Source: Macrosoma leucophasiata
Taxonomy: Eukaryota; Arthropoda; Insecta; Lepidoptera; Hedylidae
NCBI GenBank assembly: GCA_036365455.1
Contig: JAWQUS010000020.1
Coordinates: 1,089,001 to 1,153,000, forward strand
Length of the DNA stretch: 64,000 nucleotides
Direction of reading: 5' to 3'
The position numbers were made by a program, and so were the translations under genes. Shown piece after piece: positions 43,226 to 53,500 of the stretch. Numbering within the stretch: position 1 is the stretch's first letter; the number at the start of each line of letters is the position of its first letter. The notes beneath the pieces were generated by a model that made no database searches, was not told the DNA's origin, and was given only the letters and a program-made list of their open reading frames with translations.

Positions 43226-43542
43226 GAAGTACATACATTTGATAAATTGATAAACAACTCCCCTTTTGTTTTTCGTGAAAGGCACCGAATCATTCGTTAA
43301 TAGCATTACACAAGCGGTCAAGCTACTCGTATTTACAAACTCCCCTAAAGTGCAGGTACAATCGCATACAAAACGCATTCGTTTGTCACAGTGAATTTAA
43401 TATGAGACTACTATTTGCTTCAAAACTTTACTTTGTTGAGTATGAGAAATGTGTTTAAACTCCGGTACAGATACGAACAATTTAGTTGTAACACTTATTT
43501 ACGTTTTCACTTTTCTGTTTGTCTGTATTTGTATGTACGTCA
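43226..43542. other. No gene recognised
   Basis: Short unique stretch with chance open frames. Confidence 0.35.
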
Positions 43543-43672
43543 TGTATCTTCACGCCTGGTCCCTAACGGGGTAGGCAGAGAGTGTGGCACACCTCCCGTG
43601 CCTCATCTTTCTTCATTATTCTCTTCATACACGCACGCCGATTCCTAAGACTTTTGACCCCACCATCAGACA
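43543..43672 (-). pseudogene. RTE-like LINE 3' terminal fragment
   Basis: GTATCTTCACGCCTGGTCCC, TAACGGGGTAGGCAGAGAGT and CACGCCGATTCCTAAGACTT: the last 130 bases of the LINE, with an internal gap after GAGAGTGTGG. Confidence 0.75.
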
Positions 43673-43734
43673 AACAAACAAATGGTCTGTATTTTATTTA
43701 ATAAATAAATTGCTTTCATAATAATAGTAATGTC

Positions 43735-44085
43735 CTACAGACCGAATTTCGGTCACGGCGGCCAATATCAACGGAGACTAGCCAACTGCGCGGGAGATAT
43801 TATAGTGCACAAGTGTATGCGCAAACTGCAAGATGCACTCTCTATCTCTTTACTCTCATAGCCCGATGGGACGACAATCCGACACGACCGGACAGAGATC
43901 GGGCGCAGGACCGACGGCTTTACGTGCTCTCCGAGGCACGACCAGACTCCGGGCTACTACTGGGAATTTCCTCACAGAAAAAAAACTAAAAACAGATTTT
44001 CCCGACCTGGGGATCGAACCCAGGACCTCAGGCTTCACCATCGCGATTGCCACCACCGAACCAATGAGCCAGTCTTGTTTCAGGT
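43735..44085 (-). repeat. tRNA-derived SINE, fourth family
   Basis: At the right end the minus strand reads GACTGGCTCATTGGTTCGGT, then TGAGGTCCTGGGTTCGATCC (B-box-like). To the left lie TCCGAGGCACGACCAGACTC, GATGGGACGACAATCCGACA and CCGAATTTCGGTCACGGCGG, blocks I associate with a common lepidopteran SINE. A single copy in this window. Confidence 0.7.
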
Positions 44086-44620
44086 AAGATATGAGATGCA
44101 TAACGTTTGTTTTTAACAACAAACACTATCCTATATTTATGAAAACCAATAATATATAATAATAATAATAATGAGGGGGTAGAGCAGCTTGTAACGAGCT
44201 GTTGGTGAGTAGCGACACCACCCCTACCATCATCTCGAGTTCCTCCGAGAGAACTGGGCTCCGCCTCGTCCGCCACACAGAGGTACGGCCGGACAGAGCA
44301 TCAGGTCTCTCACCTCTGGCTTGCCTTTATTGGCCGGTCCGAGTGGGCGCTAGAGATATGGCATTTGCAGAAATTTAGATAATAGGCTGTTGTCTAAATT
44401 TCTGCAAGAGCCATACACTCGGGGGTGGAAGTGTCTAAAGGCATAATAGCGGGGAAGCCTCGAGATTACTCGCTCGTGATGGTGAAACCGGGGCCACACC
44501 TCTCGACACCCCCAGCCTCTCTCAACAGTGTTGCCCCCCGTCGACCATCGGGTTGGCTGTTTGGGGGGCCCACCAAGGAGAGGCGAGTCACCACCTGCCT
44601 AAAGTAGGATTCGATAATGT
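44086..44620. other. No gene; GC-richer repeat-like stretch
   Basis: (AAT)n near 44157-44171, a 16-bp hairpin at about 44370-44408 (GCAGAAATTTAGATAA, loop, TTGTCTAAATTTCTGC with one mismatch) and a GC-rich block ending GAGGCGAGTCACCACCTGCC. It looks like the 3' end of a LINE, but I cannot name it. Confidence 0.4.
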
Positions 44621-44635
44621 GAGATGTTGAATATA

Positions 44636-44824
44636 TTTTATTTTTTAAAGAAAAATGGAAAGAAAAATTTGACTTCAGGTGAGGCTCGAACTCGCGACCT
44701 ACTGGGAATCTAGTCCAGCCGAAGTAGTAATTCTCACCTGAAGTCAAATTTTTCTTTCCATTTTTCTTTAAAAAATAAAATATATTTCACAAGCATGTGT
44801 TAATGCGAAATAATATAAAAACAA
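44636..44824 (-). mobile_element. Family-D element, short fold-back form
   Basis: Bounded by the exact 11-bp duplication TGTTGAATATA (44625-44635 and 44825-44835). Its core is a perfect 53-bp inverted repeat: arms 44631-44683 and 44733-44785. A 49-base spacer holds only part of the tRNA-like block (GCTCGAACTCGCGACCTACT). The right end keeps the ACAAGCATGTGTTAATGCGA terminus of the 14.3-kb copy. Confidence 0.85.
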
Positions 44825-44835
44825 TGTTGAATATA

Positions 44836-45162
44836 GGCAGGTGCCGGATCTCACTCCATAGGCCCAGCCAGCTAGTCCCCCCAGTTCACCCACATAGCCC
44901 AAAGTTTGGCGAATCACTTATCATTACAATAGTCCCATGTATTCTGCGGGGTCTGTCTGTGTCTGTATTAACTACTGATGCAGTCAGAGAGAGGTCCCGC
45001 CGAATATAACCCATTACAAGGTAGATCAAAATTCTCGAAAGGGCCTCTACGTGTTGGACCCCCCATGTCCCCGCGCAAGCCTGACAAAGGTCCGGGGTTC
45101 AAATTGGACCCCGTGCTGACGAGAGACATAATAATGAGCAATATATGTATTTTTCTATGATA
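44836..45162. other. Repeat-like, unassigned
   Basis: GGTCCCGCCGAATATAACCC and GTCCCCGCGCAAGCCTGACA look like a LINE 3' region, but there is no second copy here to confirm it. Confidence 0.3.
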
Positions 45163-46019
45163 TTTTTTTAAGTCATGAAGGTGACACAAAAGCAAGCCGT
45201 TAATTTTGATGTTAAGTGATGATTACAGTTTATAGACACTTTCACAAGGACCAGAGGTCAACATGCAGATGCATTGCAACCCCTGAGACCTCAGTTGTTA
45301 TATCTCTGTGATAGTTCTATCAATGTCTTTGCCTTTGGCGGCGTCGTGTGGCGGGTTGCTCACTTCCCTCTAAAATGGTCGAGGAGGGCAATGGCTGTCA
45401 CATGCGTCATACTCGTGAACGGGTGCTGTTGGTGGGGACTGGTCTGTTCTGGTTTGCAGGGGCTACATCACATTTAGTAGATAGCAGTTTATTTGCATCT
45501 ATGCTATGGACGTTGACATTATTTGATTTTTCACGATAATCTATCTGTACTAGATTTAAGCTCTCATTTAAAAGAGCTCTTACTGAGTTTGTTGGGTAGC
45601 GGAGTTCTTCTCAGTAGTGACTGTACTTGGAACTCTGCTAAGTGAATAACATTGATCTTGACGAATAAGTTTTTCTTTTTCTTCATTTATTATCATTGAA
45701 GGAATTGAAAAATTTTATAATTATTATGTTTTAACCAAATAGTTTAAATTTTAATTTTTAATTTACTATTAATATATGATTTTGCTTTTACTATATGTAA
45801 TGGTTATTCGCTTTAGGTAGTTTATGATTTATTGACGTTTTGAAAGTATCTGTAAAGATCTATTCGAAATAAAAATATTTTCTATTTCTATTTCTATTTC
45901 TATTACGGGGCCATAAAATATTACCATCTAATTGAAACACGATAGTGCTGAACATTTGAACATTTGGCGCTAGATAGAATAGATAATACGGTGATGTCTG
46001 CACTGGAATTCTGCCTACC
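45163..46019 (-). repeat. Family-A variant split by a 586-bp insertion
   Basis: 45163-45316 (AAGTCATGAAGGTGACACAA to CTCTGTGATAGTT) and 45903-46019 (TTACGGGGCCATAAAATATT to TGGAATTCTGCCTAC) form one worn minus-strand copy. Confidence 0.7.
45317..45902 (+). mobile_element. Insert with TTTCTA repeat tail
   Basis: 586 bases that separate the two halves of a family-A copy. It ends AAAAATATTTTCTATTTCTA and further TTTCTA units. A short tandem repeat at the 3' end is typical of certain non-LTR retrotransposons. A GC-richer 5' portion (GGCGGCGTCGTGTGGCGGGT) has two overlapping frames of 60-70 codons without recognised similarity. Confidence 0.5.
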
Positions 46020-46965
46020 TACTACTCAAATATGCTTTGTGTTTTTAAAAAGTAGATTATTAAAATAATTTTCGTACCTACTTTTGGAGGTATGATTAGC
46101 GACATGGTACTGCTTCTTCTACATTATGAGGATGAAATTAAATAAAACCATTGTAATTAAAAACAGAATAATTTTATTATCAGATATTTTTTTTTCAAAT
46201 CATCATCACAAGTCGCATAGAAAGATAAATACTACCGTACGTAGAAAATAAAAATTAATAATGCTTTTGTAATGTGAATATAGTCAGCTATTATTTTTTT
46301 TTTTTGGATTTGTTATAGACGTAGAACTCATTTTTAGTATTTTAATGTTTCGTTATTTTCAATAAACGACATGTTTTTTTTTTATTATATTTTTCTGACT
46401 ATATCAACATTGCGAAGGAAATCATAGAAAAGCCATTTTTTGTTAAAATTCAGTAAAAATTATTTTTATTTTACGAATAGTAATAACTATAATATCTTAT
46501 TGCGTTAATAATATTTACAAAAGAGATTAAAATCAACAAGATTTTATACAACACATGCAATTATTATTAGCAGTTGTGTATCTATATTAAAAGGTACTAT
46601 AGATATTTCTAGATTTATTTTTAATACACTTTACACTTAAGCTTACAGGATAAAATAGTTATATTGTTATATTTACTGATTCATTCAGAATTATTTGATA
46701 TTCTACTTTTGGAACAATCTACTTTATTATTTTTACATGTTTCTGGGTGATTTACAAGTAACTTACCGACTGGTAATTAACTATTTTGGATTCTTATTCA
46801 GAACCCTGTTAATTTTCATACATAATTTATGTTTATCTACGATAAATAATATAAATATTTTTACATAAACACTTAACCCTACATATTGCAGTACACACAA
46901 CAGATTTAATACAATAACGACATAAAAATAAAAAAGTAGCTTGATGTGTTCTCAGGTTTCCGCGC
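46020..46965. other. AT-rich DNA without a gene
   Basis: Very AT-rich with T runs. No repeats recognised. Confidence 0.4.
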
Positions 46966-46969
46966 TACA

Positions 46970-47085
46970 GTTTGAAATAAAACTATTTATACGGATTTAT
47001 TTTGCGTATAATAAATAAACACTATTTTTAAAGTCAACCCGGGTCCACAAACGCTGAAAAGCGACCGATACGTCGGGATAAATCA
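46970..47085 (-). repeat. Penelope-like terminal fragment
   Basis: TGAAATAAAACTATTTATAC and GGATTTATTTTGCGTATAAT match the inverted end of the element at 7.1 kb. GCTGAAAAGCGACCGATACG follows. No coding sequence remains. Confidence 0.6.
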
Positions 47086-47598
47086 TCAAGTCATATACGT
47101 GAAATTAATGGGTAAAAAATAGTTTTATTGCAAAAAAGTAGGTTTTCAAACACATTATTTCGCCTTTTTAATACCTTCTTAAAATAAAATCTGAGAAATC
47201 ATCGTTTAGGAACTGATTGACTAAGTATGTTACTTATTGTAAAAATTACAAGCTACTAAAAAGATAATTTAAAAAAATCACAGTCCCAAAATTATTACTA
47301 AAAATTGCTTGGCATCATCAATAACATAATAATATCTTAATTGAGCAAATCAAAACAAAAATCATGTTAAAATATAGTATCTTTAATTTCGGTAATAAAA
47401 AATCAAACCAAGTGTAGACAGTGCGTTGAGCCAGTACTAAGGTATTTAACAAAGACAAATTACGGCACACGGGCCCTAAATATCTCTAGAAATACTCTTC
47501 TGATAGATATCGATAAAGATCATAACACATCACAATATCAGATATCACTATTCCGGTTGTCATGACCTCATGGATTATATTTGCATTATCTGCTATTG

Positions 47599-47842
47599 TT
47601 TTTTTTTTTTTTTTATGTAATAAAAGTGGCAAACAAGCATGCAGTTCACATTGATGTTAAGTGATGACTGCAGCCTATAGACACCAACACAATGACCAGA
47701 GGTCAAAATGCAGATGCGCTGCCACTTCTGAAGCATTAGGTGATATGCCTCTGTGCCTGAAATTACAGGGCCGTACATTACCACCTGACCGGAACACGAT
47801 AGTGCTGAACACTACCATTTAGCGGCAAGTATATTAGGTAAT
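47599..47842 (-). repeat. Family-A copy, 5'-truncated
   Basis: T14 then ATGTAATAAAAGTGGCAAAC through GCGGCAAGTATATTAGGTAA, where it stops. The long T tract suggests a recent insertion. Confidence 0.88.
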
Positions 47843-47965
47843 TTAAGATCAGAGAATCTATTTGTCCAATGTAAGTAAGGGACTTTATTTAATTAGTAAA
47901 AGATAAAGCACAGATTTTAAGAAATAGTATTGACTAAAACCAGTCAAGTGTATGTCCGGCCACGC

Positions 47966-48531
47966 GTAGTGTAGGGTTCCGTAGTTTTGAGTTAATATTT
48001 CTATGGAGTTATTAAAAAAATTTAAGTATTACGTTTGGTCGACTATTACTCGCAAACTTGTAAAGCCAACTTAGGTGTGATAGTTTTCCTTTGAATTTTG
48101 TTACATGTAGCTACTATTGCCGTAACGTTTGAATTCCTAACAAAAACCGTTTAGTTGGTAGAGGGGGAGGGATACTTGACTCTAACGAAACTTGGCATCT
48201 TAAAGCTTGATAAGTCACGAACAGTTAACTAAATCAAAAAATGATGTTAACATATCCCTAACATTTTCCGTAACATATCCAACGATATCCCATAATATAT
48301 TGAAAACGAAAAATAAAAAAAATATCCGCGCGTAGGGTACCTCCCTACATGTAGTAGGGAGATACCCTAAATAATTTTATTTTTCATGTTTTTATTCTAC
48401 CCTTATTATAAGGTGTATACTTGTGCCAAATTTTTAGTACTAATAGTTTTTACGCTAAACCGCGGACGGACAGACAGACAGACGGACATGGCGAAACTAT
48501 AAGGGTTCCTTGTTTACTCCGGAACCCTTAA
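47966..48531 (-). repeat. Family-E repeat, nearly complete
   Basis: The best uninterrupted copy: GTGTAGGGTTCCGTAGTTTT, GCAAACTTGTAAAGCCAACT, CCGTTTAGTTGGTAGAGGGG, GACAGACAGACAGACGGACA and AAGGGTTCCTTGTTTACTCC. No open frame of note. Confidence 0.8.
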
Positions 48532-50355
48532 GTGCTCTGTGCTGCACACCACTACGAATATGATAATCTGACAAATAAGCATTAAAACGACGTAGCGCTT
48601 TGCTAATGTTTAAAATGTTCTAATTGCGAATAAATTCCAGCAATGAAATTGCAGCAATAAAAATATTGTATTAATCTTCACTGCTTAGAAAATAACTAGT
48701 AGGCACAACCGCATCAAAATTCAACATAAACTTAAAATATTTGACACGTTAGGTATTCATGTAACACATTACTATAGAGCAAAAAAGGATCTTACTGCTA
48801 AAGATATTACTGGAAATCCTAAGCCTACAAATAAAACAAACCGCTAACTGGGAATCATCTATACAATAATTTTTGTTGATATGGTAAGATATATGACAAA
48901 TATTTATAATTCTACCTTATCAAATCTCGCAGTGCATGATGTCTCCGAAGGAGAATTCCATTATGATTATACAACATTCTTACTCAATAAGTCTAAACAA
49001 ATTAACATACGATCAAGGTAAATAGTTCAACGAAATTCATGGACGGAAAAGGCTGAGTTTCTGCATATATAAGCAAGCATTATGAAATAAGGAAGAAATA
49101 TTACAATTAATTTGGTGTTCGAAACACATGTTTATATTAGAAGAAAGTTACATACATTTTACATTATAATACTAAGGTTGTACCTTTGTAATTTAAAAAA
49201 TAACATTTAAATAAACAAAAATATCTCACAACCTCAAAACAATAAAGCTTAAACGCTTAAAATTTGGCATATGTTTTTATAGAACAATTTAACTAAATTA
49301 AATCTATTAATACAATTTAATACTGATACTTGACTAGATTTTATACATGAGCGTAAAAGCTTTTTAATACTATAAATATTATCATACATCGATCTATATT
49401 TACTATCTATATTATACTTATGATCCTTAAAGTTGTCATATTATTTGTTAATCATTTCATATGATATGCTATGTCTACAACAGTTTACACATTATTGATA
49501 TATCACATAAAAGTAATACAACAGCTCGATTAATTACATGTTCTAAGTATGATTTTTTTTTTAATATTTGGTCGTTTTCCAATAGATCATGTTGGATTAA
49601 GAAAATAAATCAAGGCGCAGAAATGTTCGTTGTCATAAAATTTGATCACCCTTGACTAGTACTTAAAAAAAATCGAAGACTCTTCTCAAAACTTTTGTAA
49701 TTGTTGAAGTAGAATTAAATAAAAACCAAAATATTTTGCAGCTACTTCTCGATTATAATGCAGTAATCAAATGATGATCTTGAATGTTCATATTAAAAAA
49801 ATTATTGACAAAAAAATAAATTTATGTATTTATTAAAAATATCTAAAAATGTGTTTTCTAGTAAGAGTGTTTAGAAGGAACATTATGTTTCTTTGTAATG
49901 TTGAAACGTGGCTATTGTTTTTTGAATTTGGTAAAATACCGACATTGTATTAGGTCAATAAAAATAGGTGGTTATATTACCTACAAATTTTCTTGAATTT
50001 TTAATCATCTGATTACTGCTAATTAATTTTTACGAGGTTTTTCAAAGTATCTCCTGCAAACATATATTTGATCTGTCATTTGTAAGATTAAAATAATATA
50101 TCAAGTTTAAATTGTCATAAAAAAATTGTGTAATGATAGATCTATGATCAACGATAATAGATCTATCATCTATTTATTGATTAATAAATAGATGATAGAT
50201 CTCGTACTATCTTTATTACTCCATCAAATGTTTAATATGAACAGCATTTGGAAAAATCAAATACGTAAAGAGACTTCGAAAAACCGAACACGCCAAACAA
50301 TCTAAACAACGAAACAAGTGATCTATTGAGTGAAAACGACCAAATAATCTATGGG
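48532..50355. other. AT-rich region downstream of Dop2R
   Basis: No repeats shared with the rest of the window. This is the expected place of the Dop2R 3' untranslated region. The first minus-strand AATAAA lies at about 50217-50212, 140 bases past the stop codon; others follow. Confidence 0.4.
50159..50202 (-). repeat. 20-bp perfect hairpin in Dop2R 3' region
   Basis: AGATCTATCATCTATTTATT (50159-50178), a GATT loop, then the exact reverse complement to 50202. It lies about 155-200 bases past the Dop2R stop codon, next to a candidate polyadenylation signal. Confidence 0.85.
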
Positions 50356-50570
50356 CTAGGTACTACATTTCAAGATTTTCCTAAATGCCTTCCTGAATTC
50401 AGGGTTGAAAATAGTGTAGATGACTGGATTGAGGAAGGAGTTGATGTATCCGAGCCACGTGTTCAGGATGAAGACGGTGACTCCGGGGGAGAACTGAAGG
50501 CCAAACTTCCCACAGATGGCGTCCAAGACGTTGCACGTGAAGAACGGGGCCCAGCAGAAGAGGAAGACAC
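50356..50570 (-). CDS. Dop2R: Dop2R exon: TM6-TM7 and C-terminus
   Basis: 215 bases after acceptor TCATTTCAG, ending in TAG at 50358-50356. It encodes VFLFCWAPFFTCNVLDAICG (TM6 with the CWxP switch), VFILNTWLGYINSFLNPVIY (TM7 with NPxxY) and the short tail NPEFRKAFRKILKCST. The tail length and terminal Cys match D2-type receptors. Confidence 0.94.
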
Positions 50571-53500
50571 CTGAAATGAAACTTTAGTCAGTGTTGATAT
50601 CATCATCAAATTTAACATATTAAATTCTTGTGTCTAACATATTAAACACACTGTGTTTCTAATTAAATTCCTCCGAATCGACTGCATTGTTTTTTATGTT
50701 TTTTCTGTGTATATTCGGTAAGTCAAGATTGTTAACTATTATTTATACCACATAAGTTATTTGGAGTTCGCTGGAGCAGCTGGTTATAAAAAAAAACACG
50801 GCGTGTCATGAGAGATTCTTGAAAGAATTCAAGAATCTCAATTTTTTACGTGAAACAATAATTTGCAATTCTATAACAATACACTATATTCACAATTTCC
50901 AGTACTAGGAAGAAAAAATTGAAATATAAAATTTGCTTTGAAACAAGAATCGTATTGTTGAGACTTTTGAATTTGTGTTTGTTATACTAATAAATATCAA
51001 GAGATTCTAGAGACAAGATACTCGCTAATTGCATTAATTTATGTAAAACACAACTTAAAGTGAGATATTTAGATTCGTTTTAGTACTCTGTAAAGAACTA
51101 TAAATGCTTCTTATTTGGAAAAAATACTGCTTTGAAAAAGGTAACCTCTATTTTATCTCTTTCTATCTTAAGCAAAAATAATCTATATGACCATGCTAGT
51201 GACAAAAAGGGGGATAATATTTATCAAACTATTTCAAAAACAACACAACTGTATTCTGAACAGCTGACGTCACAGTAACCTGTACGTGTTCCCAAAGCAA
51301 TTGTCATACTTCTCACTCGCAATGTGAAACAAGAATACAAGTTTATAACAGATGCCTTAGAGAGAGGACGAGTGTTTAATTAGTTCAAAAACACAAATTA
51401 CCTAACCAAACAGCACAATTTCTCAGAGAGTCACTGTGAATATTGTACCCGAGAAGTTTAGACAAAGTTTGTTACAGAAGATTTAACTATCCACCGCTAA
51501 ATGTTCTAAGATAATAAGGCTTCTTAGGCACATTTACCTTAGCAAAACTTACTGCAAATAAGATAATTTCTTGACTCTAATTTATTTAAAAAACATACCA
51601 TTTTACATACACACAATTAAAAACACACAATATTATTTTTCGCTTTTTTGATAATTAGATGACTTTTATGGTAGACGAGTATATAATTTTCCATTTACGG
51701 TAGGGTATAGTGCATCGGGATCGGGGCGTCGGGACCGCCTACTAATGGAAGAATTGGAAGATAATTCTTCCACTAGTGCAGTCAATCAACCGAACAATGG
51801 CGGTCAAACCATTCCAATGAAAGGTAGTTCAAATCTAAACTGAATCAAAACTTTTGTCCCATTTCTATTTTCATGCAGCAACCAAACCAAAAACCAAGTT
51901 ATATAAAACTTGATACTCGTTAAGAATAAAGTAGCTAAACATATGTACACTCCAAAAAATGTACAGATATTTCTAGCAAATAAATTATTCATTAATGCCA
52001 AAGTGTATTTACAATAAAATTACATATACGTATTAAATTTAGATAAATGTCGTAGAATAGGAGTTCCCCTTTATGATGTTACTAATAAAGAACCGTAGAT
52101 TATATAAATCCTTCACAATTTCATTGTTATTCATGGTTCAATTGCCTAAGATAGGTATAACCTCAAACCAAACAATACATAAACAAAAAATCTTATTAAA
52201 AATCGGAACATCAACAAGAAACATAAAAACGGGTGGACGAAACTAGTTATACTTGCCTAGCACAATTGCCAAAGTTTTAGTTGCCTTCCGCTCCTTTTTC
52301 GCCGAAGATTTCTCGCGTTTCTTCTTACTAGCTTTATTTGCTTTGTAAATGGTGAAGCGGGCTGTGGCGGCGCTCGCTTTTCTTTCCTTTTTGCAAGTGG
52401 ACCCGTCTCGGACGTCGTACGTGCTCGCCTCGTGGTCGTCCTCGGATCGGAGCGCTATTGACGCGTTTCTGAGAAAGAAAATTGGTTTGGTATAATGTTG
52501 AAATATTTTTGTTCTGTTTTAGAAGAATAATGAAAATTTTGGACCTTGGCAACTTCCCTAATGTTGAACATTTTTATTTATCTCTTAAAAATCATCAGAC
52601 GGGAGACAGAGATAAAGAGATTTATTTCACAACTTTAATTGGAGTACTATGTTGTATGAGACATAAATACACAACGCGCGCTCCGCAATTAAAATTCTAT
52701 CACTAATTACTCTCTAAATACTAAAGTTGACTTCTGCACGCAATTTCGCAATAACGCTTAATGAAACTATGTAGTCACTGTTAAAAAGACAAATTATTTT
52801 TGTATCGATAAAAAACTTATGTATCTCTCATCATGAATTTAATGCTAACTGCCTCAGTAGCCTAGTGGTAGTAGGCAACTACTACTACGCTAGGGTCCTG
52901 GGTTCGATTCCCAGGTCTGGAACTATTAAGGTTAAGGGTGTAAAATCCTTTATCTCTGGTTCTATTGGGATTTTTCCATTTTCTGGATATCTTTCAGTAC
53001 CTCGGAGTTTGGTAATGTACCGGAGATGTCAATAGGCTCACCACCTGTTACATGTTCCAAAACGTAACCAGTGAATCGTGGCACCTCTGCCTACCCTTCT
53101 GGAGATTACCAGCGTGAAGTAACGTTTTAATTTGAAGCTATAGGAGTACACGATACAGCGTCTTATTGTGCGGCTCAATTTATTTGTTGTAGGGCTTGCA
53201 ACACTGTAACACAGACTTATTCACTCGCTAAAAGCTTGCTCTATGATCGTGTCCATCAATAAACACAAAAAATCCTAAGTGAGAACGAACCCGAAATTAA
53301 TATTAAGGGTAAAATTTATAAAATATCGGTACACGTAAATTACTGACATAGTATTAAATTATTGAATTTACGAGTAAGTGTAGCTTACATTTTTTTTTAA
53401 TGTAATGGAAGTGGCTAACAAGCATGCAGTTCACATTGATGTTAACTGATGACTGCAGCCTAAAGACCTTTAGGCCTAAAGGCCTTTAGGAGACACTTAG

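Noticed and set aside
43856..44122. Minus-strand 88-codon frame
   Set aside because: Lies entirely within a tRNA-derived SINE.
44425..44747. Overlapping frames around the fold-back element
   Set aside because: Cross the palindrome and repeat ends; no protein family.
45274..45539. Two frames of 63-67 codons in the TTTCTA-tailed insert
   Set aside because: The two frames overlap, neither has known motifs; left as part of an unassigned retroposon.
52848..52925. tRNA-like sequence with A and B boxes
   Set aside because: Head of a family-B SINE present in many copies; anticodon arm does not fold properly.
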